Shown here piece after piece: positions 43,203-51,794 of a stretch of DNA of 64,000 bases; position 1 is the stretch's first letter, and the number at the start of each line of letters is the position of its first letter. The position numbers were made by a program, and so were the translations under genes. The notes beneath the pieces were generated by a model. That model saw only the letters and a program-made list of their open reading frames with translations. It was not told where the DNA came from and ran no database searches. The stretch is from JAAXGX01 sp965221595 (GTDB taxonomy: Bacteria; Acidobacteriota; Vicinamibacteria; Vicinamibacterales; UBA8438): positions 3,720,001 to 3,784,000 of the forward strand of contig OZ244900.1 of the NCBI GenBank assembly GCA_965221595.1, written 5' to 3'.

Positions 43203-44374
43203 CACGCCACCCCCCCGCCGCCCGCGGCGATCTCCGCCTGGATCTGGTCGAACGCCGCCGGCTCGAGCACGCGCACGACCGTCATCATCCCCATCACGCC
43301 CCCAGACCAGGTCGGACGCATGCCCCGCGTCTCCGGCTTGGCAACCTCCTGGTCCATCGGCATGAACATGTCCTGACGGAAGCCCGGCACGTTGGACATC
43401 TCCCCGCCGCCGTGCCGCATGTGCCGCGGCCCGACCAGCGCCACCATCTGGTTCATCATGTGGTGCGGCAGGTGGCAGTGCAGCATCCAGTCGCCCGGAT
43501 ACTCGGCCACAAACTCGACGTCGCGTGCCTGCGCCACCCCGACCAGCACCGTGTTGCCAGGCTCCCACGTGGACTCGGGCATGCGGCCGCCCTCGGTGCC
43601 CACCGTCTGGAACGTGAAACCATGCAGGTGGATCGGGTGGTGCATCATGCTCAGGTTCACCATCCGCAACCGCACGCGCTCGCCCAGCTTCGCCAGCAGC
43701 GGCGTCGTGTCAGGACCCGCCTTGCCGTTGATGGTCAACCAGTTGAAGTCCATGCCCAGCGTCGCCGGAACCGTCGCGTTGGGCTTGATGTCCCACGTCT
43801 GGAAGATCATCCCGTAGTCGCGGTCCACCGCCGGCCGATACGCGCGCCGGGGATGCATGATGAACAGGCCGACCATCCCCAGCAGCTCCTGCATCGGCAT
43901 GTGCGAGTGGTAGAAAAACGTCCCGTTCTGATGCAGCGTGAACTCGTAGACGAACGTGCCGCCGGGGGCTATCGGGTCCTGCGTCACCCCGGGCACGCCG
44001 TCCATCTCGATCGGGATCTCGAAACCGTGCCAATGCATCGAGAACGGCTCCGGCAGCCGGTTCTCAACCACCAGCCGCACCCGATCGCCTTCGGTCACTT
44101 CAATCGTCGGGCCAGGGCAGGTGCCGTTGAAGCCCCAGCAGTCGATGACGCGGCCGGGCACGAACTCGCGCTTGACCGGCTCGCAGATGATGTGGAACTC
44201 CTTGTTGACCCCGTCCGTGTCGACCTGCCGCGGCTGCAGCGTGGGCAGGTCCGGCGTGATGACCGGCAGCGGCATGCCGCCGCGCCCCGATTGCGCGGCG
44301 GCGCCCGCCGGAACCGCGGCCACGGCGCCGGCGCCCATCATCGAGCCGAGGAAACTCCTGCGGTTGGTATGCAT
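43202..44374 (-). CDS. Multicopper oxidase (CopA/laccase-like), exported
   Basis: 390 residues from ATG 44374. Tat-like signal HTNRRSFLGSMMGAGAVAA. Copper ligands are all present: HWHG (114-117), HSH (156-158), HPIHLHG (246-252) and HCHLPHHMMNQM with Cys300, His305 and Met310 of the type 1 site. A Met/His-rich C-terminal stretch (GPRHMRHGGGEMS...MFMPMDQE) is common in Cu(I) oxidases. The enzyme oxidises Cu(I) to the less toxic Cu(II) or acts on phenols. It precedes the two TolC-like genes in one operon. Confidence 0.92.
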   Translation of the reverse strand: MHTNRRSFLGSMMGAGAVAAVPAGAAAQSGRGGMPLPVITPDLPTLQPRQVDTDGVNKEFHIICEPVKREFVPGRVIDCWGFNGTCPGPTIEVTEGDRVRLVVENRLPEPFSMHWHGFEIPIEMDGVPGVTQDPIAPGGTFVYEFTLHQNGTFFYHSHMPMQELLGMVGLFIMHPRRAYRPAVDRDYGMIFQTWDIKPNATVPATLGMDFNWLTINGKAGPDTTPLLAKLGERVRLRMVNLSMMHHPIHLHGFTFQTVGTEGGRMPESTWEPGNTVLVGVAQARDVEFVAEYPGDWMLHCHLPHHMMNQMVALVGPRHMRHGGGEMSNVPGFRQDMFMPMDQEVAKPETRGMRPTWSGGVMGMMTVVRVLEPAAFDQIQAEIAAGGGGVA

Positions 44375-44388
44375 CGTTGTTTCTCCAT

Positions 44389-44426
44389 ACAGGTGGTGAC
44401 CGCCTACGGATTCTGACGCCACCTGT
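44389..44426. promoter_or_regulatory. Inverted repeat upstream of the multicopper oxidase
   Basis: ACAGGTGG (44389-44396) and CCACCTGT (44419-44426), 8 bp each, 22-bp gap. It lies just 5' of the Shine-Dalgarno of the oxidase gene. A regulator site (metal-sensing) or an mRNA hairpin are both possible. Confidence 0.45.
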
Positions 44427-44524
44427 GCCCTGCATACAGCAAGAGGGATACAGGCCGTCTGCCGGCACCCAGGCGATCAGAGCGAGTGACCGGCGCAGAG
44501 ATCAAGCTTGGACGGGGCGGACTC

Positions 44525-44875
44525 TCAGCAACGCAGCGGTACAGAAGCGCCGTGGAGGGCGAGCGCAGGCGGGCGGGAGACGAGCCGCGACGTAACGCAC
44601 GGGCTGGCGGTCGCGGCGGAGCGGGCGAGGGTGAAATCGAGCGGCGCGGCCACCGGGGCGCGCTCCAGCACGCCCTCGCTGACCGGAGGCGTGGCACACC
44701 AGCGGGGCGAGTCGCCATGATCACAGGCAACGCCCAGGATGCCGGCCGCGTGACCGACATCCTCGCAATGCGACGCGGCAACCGTCGCAGCCATACCGGC
44801 ACACGGAGCGCAGACGAGGTGGACAACCCCCAGGAGAACCACGCTCCACACGCTCCGGGCCGCGCGTCTACTCAT
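44525..44875 (-). CDS. Small exported Cys/His-rich protein, unknown
   Basis: 116 residues from ATG 44875, preceded by GGAGGAGGTC. The hydrophobic segment SVWSVVLLGVVHLVCAPCAG (~9-28) is a signal peptide. The mature part has four further cysteines and several His (SHCEDVGHAAGILGVACDHGDSPRWCATP), a metal-binding-like composition that fits the copper operon it leads. Length and layout recall DUF2946-type copper-associated proteins, but I cannot confirm the family. 150 bp precede the oxidase gene. Confidence 0.6.
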   Translation of the reverse strand: MSRRAARSVWSVVLLGVVHLVCAPCAGMAATVAASHCEDVGHAAGILGVACDHGDSPRWCATPPVSEGVLERAPVAAPLDFTLARSAATASPCVTSRLVSRPPALALHGASVPLRC

Positions 44876-45362
44876 GACCTCCTCCAGCATACAACCCTTG
44901 CTCCGCCCGTGCAACCGCGCTGGCGGTGCGTCCGGAATGCGAGCCCGAACCAACGCCGATCGCGTCGTGTGCGTCGGCTGCCCCGCAAGCCGATCCCCGC
45001 CGTTTCGTGCGGCGGACCACGTCGAGCGCGTCCAGCGCCGGGCGCTCGACATGGAACCGATTGAAGACCACCGCGCGTACGGAACCCGCGGGCGGCGCAT
45101 ATTGGCCCGGGTCATCGGCGGCCACCCGCTGTGTAATCTGCATTCAGGCGCGGATTCGGCACCGATGCGTAGTGCATCGGGACCAGTTCGAGACGAGGGC
45201 GTTGCGGGTCATTTGAGCTGCAATCTGTCCCTCAAAACGCGTAGAGGCTCACACGTGAGCATCAAGCGTCATCCGTCCCTCTGCGACCTGCAGGACGTCG
45301 GGGTAGTAGCCGTCGGGCTGTTGCTCGGCATCGACGTAGCGCCCCGGCTTGCAGAAACAGGA
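44876..45362. other. Intergenic region, possible decayed coding
   Basis: 487 bp. A minus-strand frame (44868-45143) has GC-rich third positions and text such as SVRAVVFNRFHVERPALDALDVV, but it has no Shine-Dalgarno and overlaps the small exported gene. It is a weak gene or remnant candidate. Nothing else is recognised. Confidence 0.4.
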
Positions 45363-45456
45363 TGGCGGTGAGGCAGGGATTCGAACCCTGGGTGGAGGTT
45401 CAGGCCCCCACAACGGTTTAGCAAACCGCCGCCTTCAGCCTCTCGGCCACCTCACC
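45363..45456 (-). tRNA. tRNA-Ser (anticodon GCU)
   Basis: Acceptor GGTGAGG (5' end at 45456) pairs with CCTCACC (45367-45373). The anticodon stem GCGGT/ACCGT encloses the loop TTGCTAA, anticodon GCU. A long variable arm of class II type follows, then the T arm GGTTCGAATCC, discriminator G and encoded CCA ending at 45363. Confidence 0.95.
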
Positions 45457-45509
45457 GTGGACCGGTCGCCGGCGCCGATTCGCCGGCAAGTCTCTACGAT
45501 AACACGAGG

Positions 45510-45941
45510 TCAGCCCCGTTCGGGATCGAACGGCGGGATGGCGTCCGACGGATCCCGGAACCAGACGCGCGAGAGGTAGCTGAGGGCGAGCGCCACGCCC
45601 TGGCGCTGCGGCATCGTCAGGATGAGCGGGCCGGCGATCGCCAGGAAGAAGAGGGCACCGCTCAGCCAGCCCGTGATGCGAAAGCCGAAGTAGATGGCGG
45701 CGATGCCGGCGAGGATCGGGATGCGGTCCATCACGATCCAGAAGAGCCACGTGTCGCCCTGGTTGCGGAGGAAGACGAGGCCGCACGCCGCGCAGCGCGG
45801 ATGGAACCGGATCCAGCGCACGAAGAGCGGTCCCCGGCCGCAGTGCGGGCAGCGGCGGCGCAGCCCGCGCCAGAGCACGGTGCGGACGCGCGGCGGGCGG
45901 GTTCCGGGCCGCCGGGCAGTCCGCGCCTCAGTAGCGGACAA
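45510..45941 (-). CDS. DUF983 family zinc-ribbon membrane protein
   Basis: 143 residues. CPHCGRGPLF (~31-40) and CAACG (~50-54) form a four-Cys zinc ribbon, followed by two transmembrane helices (WIVMDRIPILAGIAAIYFGF and GALFFLAIAGPLILTM). This is the DUF983 layout. The first possible start is a TTG at 45941, which overlaps the preceding gene by 14 bp; a GTG nearer the zinc ribbon is an alternative. Function unknown; often linked to respiratory membrane protein genes. Confidence 0.85.
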   Translation of the reverse strand: MSATEARTARRPGTRPPRVRTVLWRGLRRRCPHCGRGPLFVRWIRFHPRCAACGLVFLRNQGDTWLFWIVMDRIPILAGIAAIYFGFRITGWLSGALFFLAIAGPLILTMPQRQGVALALSYLSRVWFRDPSDAIPPFDPERG

Positions 45942-47193
45942 CGCCGCACCAGAACATCGTCTCGCCGCGCGTCTCGACCGGCAGCGTGGACCTGAACGTG
46001 AGCCGGCCGTCGGCCTCGATGTCGTACAGCGTCAGCGCGGCGGGCACCGACTCCAGCCGATCGTCCACGCGGATGTAGCCCGGCGCCGTGTTGGCGGCCA
46101 CCAGCGAGCGGCCGTCCGGGGCGAACGCCATGGTCCGCACCGCGATGCTATGGGTGTCGGCTGTCTGGATGAGGGTCGGCTCGCCGGTCTGCGGATCGAC
46201 GTCGAACACCGCGATGGTGTTCTCGGTGCCGTTGGCGACGCGCTCGCCCCGGAACGTTTCCGTTCCCCGGCCCCGATTCGCGACGTACAGCGTCCGGCCG
46301 TTGGTCGGGTGCATGCGGATGGACGACGTCGTCTGGCCGCCGCGCTCGGCCTCCGGCGCAGCGAGCGTCGTGCTGACGAAGAGCGGCTCCTCCGACAGGT
46401 TGTCGTCCGCCCCGATGGCGTACGTGTGCAGCAGATTCTGGCTCTCCAGGTCCACGTAGACCCAACGTCCGGACGGATGGAAGTCGGCGTGCCGCGCGCG
46501 GTAGTCCCGGCCCTGGTTGGGTGCCACGGTCTGCCTGTTGGTCAGCCGGCCATGCTCGAATCCGTAGACGTACAGGCCGCCGGGGTCCTCCGTGTGGACC
46601 GCGGGCTCGGGCTCGTTGCCGCGCGCCACCAGCAGGACGGAACGGTTCGAGGGCAGGACGTAGACGGCGTGGGCGTAGTAGCCGGCATCCAGGTCGGCCG
46701 GCTGCTCGACCTCCGCGCCGATGGACCCGTCGGCCTCGAGGCGGTGCACCGCCAGCGAGCTCGGGAAGCTGAAGGCCGAGATGACGTGCTCGCCGCGCCG
46801 GTCGACCGTGATGTAGATGGGCCGGTGCGCCAGCTCGACGGCGTTGCCCAGAGGACGCAGCCCGCCTGTCGGGTCCACCTCGAACGCGTTCAGGTAGTGG
46901 TGCCGCACGCGGGCAGTCGACGTGCGCTGGTCGCTGCTGGCGATATAGAAGTAGCGGCCCGACGGATGCTGCCACCCCTCCTGGATCGGGGCGGGCAGAA
47001 CGAGCGGACGGGGGTCGCGCGTCAGGCGGTCGCCGGCACGGCGAATCCGGTAGAGCCTGGCGTCGACGGCGGCGTAGACCGCGCCGCGCGGGCGGCCTCC
47101 GTCCTGGGCCGCGGCGCCGCCGGGCGGACCGAATGCGGCCCAGCCGGCCGCCGTGCCGGCCAACAGCACGTTGAACCGACGTCGATCCAGCAT
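45928..47193 (-). CDS. Exported lactonase-family seven-blade propeller protein
   Basis: 421 residues from ATG 47193; Tat-type signal LDRRRFNVLLAGTAAG. The repeats PIYITVDRRGEHVISAFSFPSSLAVHRLEADGSIG, HADFHPSGRWVYVDLESQNLLHTYAIG, SIRMHPTNGRTLYVANRGR and TMAFAPDGRSLVAANTAPG match PF10282 (6-phosphogluconolactonase-like) blades. An exported form usually does not act in the pentose phosphate pathway, so a sugar-lactone or other role is open. It follows a BamB-like propeller gene (55 bp gap) and precedes DUF983. Confidence 0.82.
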   Translation of the reverse strand: MLDRRRFNVLLAGTAAGWAAFGPPGGAAAQDGGRPRGAVYAAVDARLYRIRRAGDRLTRDPRPLVLPAPIQEGWQHPSGRYFYIASSDQRTSTARVRHHYLNAFEVDPTGGLRPLGNAVELAHRPIYITVDRRGEHVISAFSFPSSLAVHRLEADGSIGAEVEQPADLDAGYYAHAVYVLPSNRSVLLVARGNEPEPAVHTEDPGGLYVYGFEHGRLTNRQTVAPNQGRDYRARHADFHPSGRWVYVDLESQNLLHTYAIGADDNLSEEPLFVSTTLAAPEAERGGQTTSSIRMHPTNGRTLYVANRGRGTETFRGERVANGTENTIAVFDVDPQTGEPTLIQTADTHSIAVRTMAFAPDGRSLVAANTAPGYIRVDDRLESVPAALTLYDIEADGRLTFRSTLPVETRGETMFWCGVVRY

Positions 47194-47248
47194 CTGCGCG
47201 CCTCTCCGCCCCGTACCGGGACAGCGACCGTGCCGCCCGCAACCCCGA

Positions 47249-48478
47249 TCAATCGAGCGTCCAGAGCGCCAGCGTCGAGACGTCCTTGATGTACAGCCGG
47301 TCGCCCGCCAGTGTCGGTTGAGTCCACGTCTCGCTGTTGGCGACGTCGTAGCGCCGGAGCGGGTTGAATCCGGTCCGGCTGTGTTCGAGGACCAGCAGCT
47401 CGGCATCGTCCTCCAGCGCGAAGATGGTGCTGCCTGCGCGCTGGATGGAGGCATGATCCGCCTGCCGTGGGGCGCTCGTCCAGAGCACCTCGCCGTTGTC
47501 GAGGTCGAGCGCGAAGTACTGCCCGCTGTTGAGGTGCGAGAGGCCGAAGAGCACCCCCTCGTTGACCACCGGGTTCGCCATGTGCAGCGACACCTCGCGC
47601 TGGTGCCAGACGTCCTCGGTCGTCCAGCCGCCCGCCCCCTCCGTCACACGGAACGCCGTGACACCGTTGCCGCGGCCGTTCTGGATTATCAGGTCGTTGT
47701 AGAGGATCGGCGTTTGCGACGTAGTGGTCGCGCGCGTGGTGAACGGCCGGCTCCACAGCAGCGCGCCCGTCTCGAGCGACGCCCCGACGAAGTGCTCCTG
47801 CGTGAAGACCACCACCTGGCGGGTCCCGCCGAGCTCGAAGATCATCGGCGAGCCGTAGGCCGGGCCGTCACCGTCCCAGCTCCAGCGCACCGCGCCGTCC
47901 GCCACGTCGAAGGCGGTCAGCGCGCCGTCGTCGTGGCCGCCGACGTGGACTATCACCAGGCTGCCGTCGACGATGGGCGACATCGACGTGTGATAGAGCG
48001 GCTCGACGCCGGTACCCGGCACCTGCCAGAGCTGCTCGCCCGAGGCGGCGTCGAACGCGGTGACGGCACCCGTCATCCCCAGCGTGAACAGGCGGCCGTC
48101 GGCGTAGGCCGGCGTCGACTTGGGTCCTGCCCGATGCGGCGCCGTCGCGGGGTTCATGGTGAACGGCGCCGGGTAGGCGGTGCGCCAGATCACCTCCCCC
48201 GTGTCGCCTTCCAGTGCCGTCATCACTTCGTCCTCGTCCTGCCGCGTGAACAGGTAGAGGCGGTCGCCCACCAGCACCGGCGTCGCGTAGCCGAGGCCAA
48301 CCTCGATGGACCACTGCTGCTGCAGCGCATCGGGCCAGGCAGACGGCACGTCGAACGCGCTGATCACGCCGTCGCGCGCCGGTCCCCGCCACTGCGGCCA
48401 GTCCTGGGCCGTCGCGCCCGCCGTGCACGCCGTCATCGCCACAACCGCTACGAGTACGCGCAACTGCTGTCTGCTCAT
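47249..48478 (-). CDS. PQQ-like propeller protein (outer-membrane-assembly or dehydrogenase-like)
   Basis: 409 residues from ATG 48478; signal peptide to ~TAGATAQ (25). DWPQWRGPARDGV entry and PQQ-type blades: ALEGDTGEVIWRT, AFDAASGEQLWQV, AFDVADGAVRWSW, SLETGALLWSR, ALDLDNGEVLWTS. No catalytic Asp motif or Cys pair like those of the large PQQ enzymes, so this is more likely a binding or scaffold propeller. Not close to BamB in length or first residues. Same strand as the lactonase-type gene. Confidence 0.75.
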   Translation of the reverse strand: MSRQQLRVLVAVVAMTACTAGATAQDWPQWRGPARDGVISAFDVPSAWPDALQQQWSIEVGLGYATPVLVGDRLYLFTRQDEDEVMTALEGDTGEVIWRTAYPAPFTMNPATAPHRAGPKSTPAYADGRLFTLGMTGAVTAFDAASGEQLWQVPGTGVEPLYHTSMSPIVDGSLVIVHVGGHDDGALTAFDVADGAVRWSWDGDGPAYGSPMIFELGGTRQVVVFTQEHFVGASLETGALLWSRPFTTRATTTSQTPILYNDLIIQNGRGNGVTAFRVTEGAGGWTTEDVWHQREVSLHMANPVVNEGVLFGLSHLNSGQYFALDLDNGEVLWTSAPRQADHASIQRAGSTIFALEDDAELLVLEHSRTGFNPLRRYDVANSETWTQPTLAGDRLYIKDVSTLALWTLD

Positions 48479-48606
48479 TCGATACTGCTCCCTCGCGCGG
48501 CACCCCTCCGCGCCGCTCGGCCCGATCATACTCCGGGCACGGGCGCCTCCGGGTCAATCGCGCGTCGCGTATCGCGCGTTGCGCCGGCGGAGCGGCCAGC
48601 CGCCGC

Positions 48607-51600
48607 TCAGTAGCGGAACAGGTACTGCAGCTTGGTGAAGATAGCCCGGTTCGTGCGTTTCAGGGCGGTGCCCGGGAAGAACCGGTCGTCGAGGCCGTCG
48701 CCGTCCACGTCGCGCTCGATCAGGTCGGCCTGACGGTAGTGGTCATCGTAGCCGACGTAGAACACGGTGCCGGCATTGACGCGGTACGTGAACAGGAAAT
48801 TGAGGCTGAGCCTCTGGTCGAAGCTGTTGAACTCACTGATGTTCCGGAACAGCAGCCGATCCGTGAACTGGTATGTAGTCTGGGCGCGGAAGATGTTGAC
48901 GTCGAAGACCAGCGTCTCGCGGCCGGTGCGGCGCGCGTCGACGAAGCGGTTCGTGTTGACGAACACCCGCGACTGCCAGCGCGGGAAGGCCCGCAGGTTG
49001 AAGAAGATGTTCCAGCCCCTGTCGCGCCCCAGGTAGGGGTTGTCGGGGTCGAAGAAGATTTGGTTCCCGCCGTCCGCGCCGACGCCGAACGAGTAGGCCC
49101 GGCTGGCGCTGATGACCCCCATGTAGCTGTAGCGGGTCTTGAAGAAGTCGATGCCCCCGAAGCGCTCCATCTCGCGACTGACGTTGGCGTCGAAGCGCAC
49201 GTTGTTGGCAAACGAAAAGTTCAGGCCGCCGCGCACCTGCTGGTCCTCGAGCACACCCGCGAAGTTGTGGCCTCGCATGTAGTCGAGGCTCGGCCCCCAA
49301 CTGATGAGCCAGTGCTCCGGCCACCAGCGGTACAGCATGGTCCCGAACGTGGCGCGCTGGTCGGTGCGCCGCACGAAGCCGACGTCGGTCCGGAAGTCGG
49401 GCGACAGGGCGTAGTGCGCCAGCGTGTAGCTCAGGTTGCGGCCTATCTTGTCCAGGCTGGCGTCGAGCAGGTAGCCCGAGGTCTCCAGGCCGTCCAGATC
49501 GCGATCCCGCGAGCCGATGGCGCGCACGCCCAGCGTGTGCGTGTCCCCGAGCCGGAAGTTGCCGTCGAGCCCCCCGACGCGGTTGTAGCCGTCGAGGAAC
49601 TGGCGGTCCGTGAAGATGCCGCCGATGTGCGACTCGGCGTACAGGTCGTAGCGCAGGCGCCCGACGAACGTCTGCGACGTATGGCCGAGTCCCGCGGTAC
49701 CGGCGTCCTCGATGTCGGGCGCCGCCTCGTCGTTGGCGTACATGACGCCGATGGTCGTGTCGCCGGCCTTGCCGGTGAGCTTCGCGCCGTACTGCGGGTC
49801 GACGATGGTGCGCGTGTGCACCAGGGTGACCGGATCGAACGGACTCTGAAACTGGAAGATCTCGGCGCCTTCGAGGAAGAACGGCCGCAGCTCCGGATAA
49901 AACAGCGCGAAGCGCTGGTTCACCTCGATCTGCGGACGGTCCGACTCGATCTGCGAGAAGTCGGGATTGAAGGTTACGTCGGCCGTCAGGTTCGACGTCA
50001 CGCCGTACTTGAAGTTGACCCCGCCCTCCGGCTGCAGGTCGCCGTCGCCGAAGTCGCCGGCCGCGTCGAGCCCGCCGAACCGCAGCGCCGTGAACGTCGG
50101 CAGGATCTCGATGTTGCGGCTGGTCGACAGTCGCGTCATGCCCTCCAGCACGCCCATCTGGGGCAGGAAGCCGGCGACGTTGCGTGACACCGGCGCCCAC
50201 ACCTGCGTCTCGTTCTTGCCGCGGAGGCGGCGCGCGATCTGGAACCCCCAGCGGTGCACCGCGTTGCCCGTGCGCTGCGGGTAGCGCAGACTCTTGAAGG
50301 GGATGGCCATCTCGGCCGTGAACCCGTCCGCCACCACCTGTCCGGCCGTGTCGAAGAGCGTGTCCCAGGAGCGGTCGCCGCGGGGCGGGCCGAAGAACCC
50401 GCGCGGCTCGCGGCGCCGGTTCCCGAACGCGCCGCCGCCCCCGAAGCCACCGCCGCCGCCCTCCCGCGAACTCAGGATGGCGTCGGTCTGCACGCCGTAG
50501 CCGTTCACCGAGAATACGTACGCCCGCTGCTGGTCGAGGAACGGATCGAAGTAGACGACGAAGGCGTCGTCCCCGGGCACCTCGTCGCGGTCCGACAGGT
50601 TCGCGCGGAGCATGCCCGGATCCGTGTAGCGGGCGCGGAAGGCGAGGTAGATGTTGGCGCTGTCGTACGCGATGTAGGCTTCGGACGCCTCGGTGCCGGG
50701 CGCACCGTCGAGTGGCGAGAGCTGCACGAAGTCGGTGATGCGCGCGGCGTCGGCCCATACCGCGTCGTCGAGCCGCCCGTCGATGTCCGGCGCCACCCGG
50801 GTGCGCGGTGGCCGCACCGCCGGGCGGCCGGTCAGCACGCCCGCGCCGGACGCGACGCCAAAGCGCGGCAGCAGATCGTCCTCCACCACGGTGCCGCCCA
50901 GGAGGTCGGCCGCGGCCAGTCCGTCCGGGCGGCGCGGCCGGCCCGGTGCAAACGGGACCGACGCTGCCGGCGCTTGTGCCGCGGCGGGCGGCGGCACGTC
51001 GGACGGGCCGGCGAAGTCGGGCAGTGCCGCCCGCCCGGTCGCGCGGGCGCCGAGCACACCCCCGCCGCGACTGGCCGGCCCGGGCGCCGCGGCGGGCGGC
51101 GGCGCACCGGTCGGATCGAGCGCCAGCCCCGCCACCCGGCCGCCGCGGCGCTCCGCAACGCGGGTCCCGACCAGCTCGGCGAAGCCGGCGCGCAGCGCCG
51201 CCCCCACCTCGTCCTGGAGCTCGAACAGCGCCCCCAGCTCGCCGTCGACCCTGACGGTCCGACGCGCGGTGCCGACCGCGACGCTGACGATGCGGGCCGT
51301 GACGGAGAGCCGCGGCCCGCGCCGCGCGTAGCCGCCGGTCACCACCCACGCCGCGCCCAGGCGGCTCGCCACGGCCAGCGCCGCCGCATCGTCCGCGTCA
51401 CCGTGGCCCGTGCCGGCCTGCGGCTCGGCGGCGAACGCCGCCCAAGTGACCACCGTGAGAGGCACCAGCCGTTCGAGGTCGGTGGTGACCGTCTCGACGA
51501 GGCCGTCACCGATCCAGGCGTCGGAGGGGTCGCCCGAGAGGTTCGCGAACGGCGCCACCGCCACCGTGCCGGGCCGCGGCGCCGCGCCCGCGGACGCACC

Positions 51601-51726
51601 CGCGGCCGCCGACCCCGGCGGCTGGCCGGGGGCGGAAGCGGCGACGCCGATGCTGAGCAGGCAGAGCGTGCCGGCCGTGGCCACGACCGGACACCGACGG
51701 GAAACGGGATGAGCAGCCAACCGCAA
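48607..51726 (-). CDS. FlgO/TolB-like domain fused to DUF5916 (CBM9-like) beta-barrel protein
   Basis: 1039 residues from TTG 51726, with GGAGTAACATC before it. Signal peptide to ~ASAPGQ. Residues ~50-190 form a FlgO/CsgG-like module: TVAVAPFANLSGDPSDAWIGDGLVETVTTDLE, GGYARRGPRLSVTARIVSV. A Pro/Ala-rich linker follows (~200-300). DUF5916 has a CBM9-like domain (DIDGRLDDAVWADAARITDFVQL, AYIAYDSANIYLAFRARY) and a barrel with ESDRPQIEVNQRFALFYPELRPFFLEGAEIF, ending in FRY. The combination suggests a surface or outer-membrane lipocarbohydrate-handling protein; function unknown. Tandem paralogue at 51795-54902. Confidence 0.85.
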   Translation of the reverse strand: MRLAAHPVSRRCPVVATAGTLCLLSIGVAASAPGQPPGSAAAGASAGAAPRPGTVAVAPFANLSGDPSDAWIGDGLVETVTTDLERLVPLTVVTWAAFAAEPQAGTGHGDADDAAALAVASRLGAAWVVTGGYARRGPRLSVTARIVSVAVGTARRTVRVDGELGALFELQDEVGAALRAGFAELVGTRVAERRGGRVAGLALDPTGAPPPAAAPGPASRGGGVLGARATGRAALPDFAGPSDVPPPAAAQAPAASVPFAPGRPRRPDGLAAADLLGGTVVEDDLLPRFGVASGAGVLTGRPAVRPPRTRVAPDIDGRLDDAVWADAARITDFVQLSPLDGAPGTEASEAYIAYDSANIYLAFRARYTDPGMLRANLSDRDEVPGDDAFVVYFDPFLDQQRAYVFSVNGYGVQTDAILSSREGGGGGFGGGGAFGNRRREPRGFFGPPRGDRSWDTLFDTAGQVVADGFTAEMAIPFKSLRYPQRTGNAVHRWGFQIARRLRGKNETQVWAPVSRNVAGFLPQMGVLEGMTRLSTSRNIEILPTFTALRFGGLDAAGDFGDGDLQPEGGVNFKYGVTSNLTADVTFNPDFSQIESDRPQIEVNQRFALFYPELRPFFLEGAEIFQFQSPFDPVTLVHTRTIVDPQYGAKLTGKAGDTTIGVMYANDEAAPDIEDAGTAGLGHTSQTFVGRLRYDLYAESHIGGIFTDRQFLDGYNRVGGLDGNFRLGDTHTLGVRAIGSRDRDLDGLETSGYLLDASLDKIGRNLSYTLAHYALSPDFRTDVGFVRRTDQRATFGTMLYRWWPEHWLISWGPSLDYMRGHNFAGVLEDQQVRGGLNFSFANNVRFDANVSREMERFGGIDFFKTRYSYMGVISASRAYSFGVGADGGNQIFFDPDNPYLGRDRGWNIFFNLRAFPRWQSRVFVNTNRFVDARRTGRETLVFDVNIFRAQTTYQFTDRLLFRNISEFNSFDQRLSLNFLFTYRVNAGTVFYVGYDDHYRQADLIERDVDGDGLDDRFFPGTALKRTNRAIFTKLQYLFRY

Positions 51727-51794
51727 GATGTTACTCCGACCTCACATCCCGCCCGCGGAAGCCGGGTTCGGGGCGCAGCCCGGCCCAATGCCGG

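Noticed and set aside
44868..45143. Minus-strand 91-codon frame with GC-rich third positions
   Set aside because: No ribosome site, overlaps a better-supported gene, and no recognisable family; kept only as a possible remnant.
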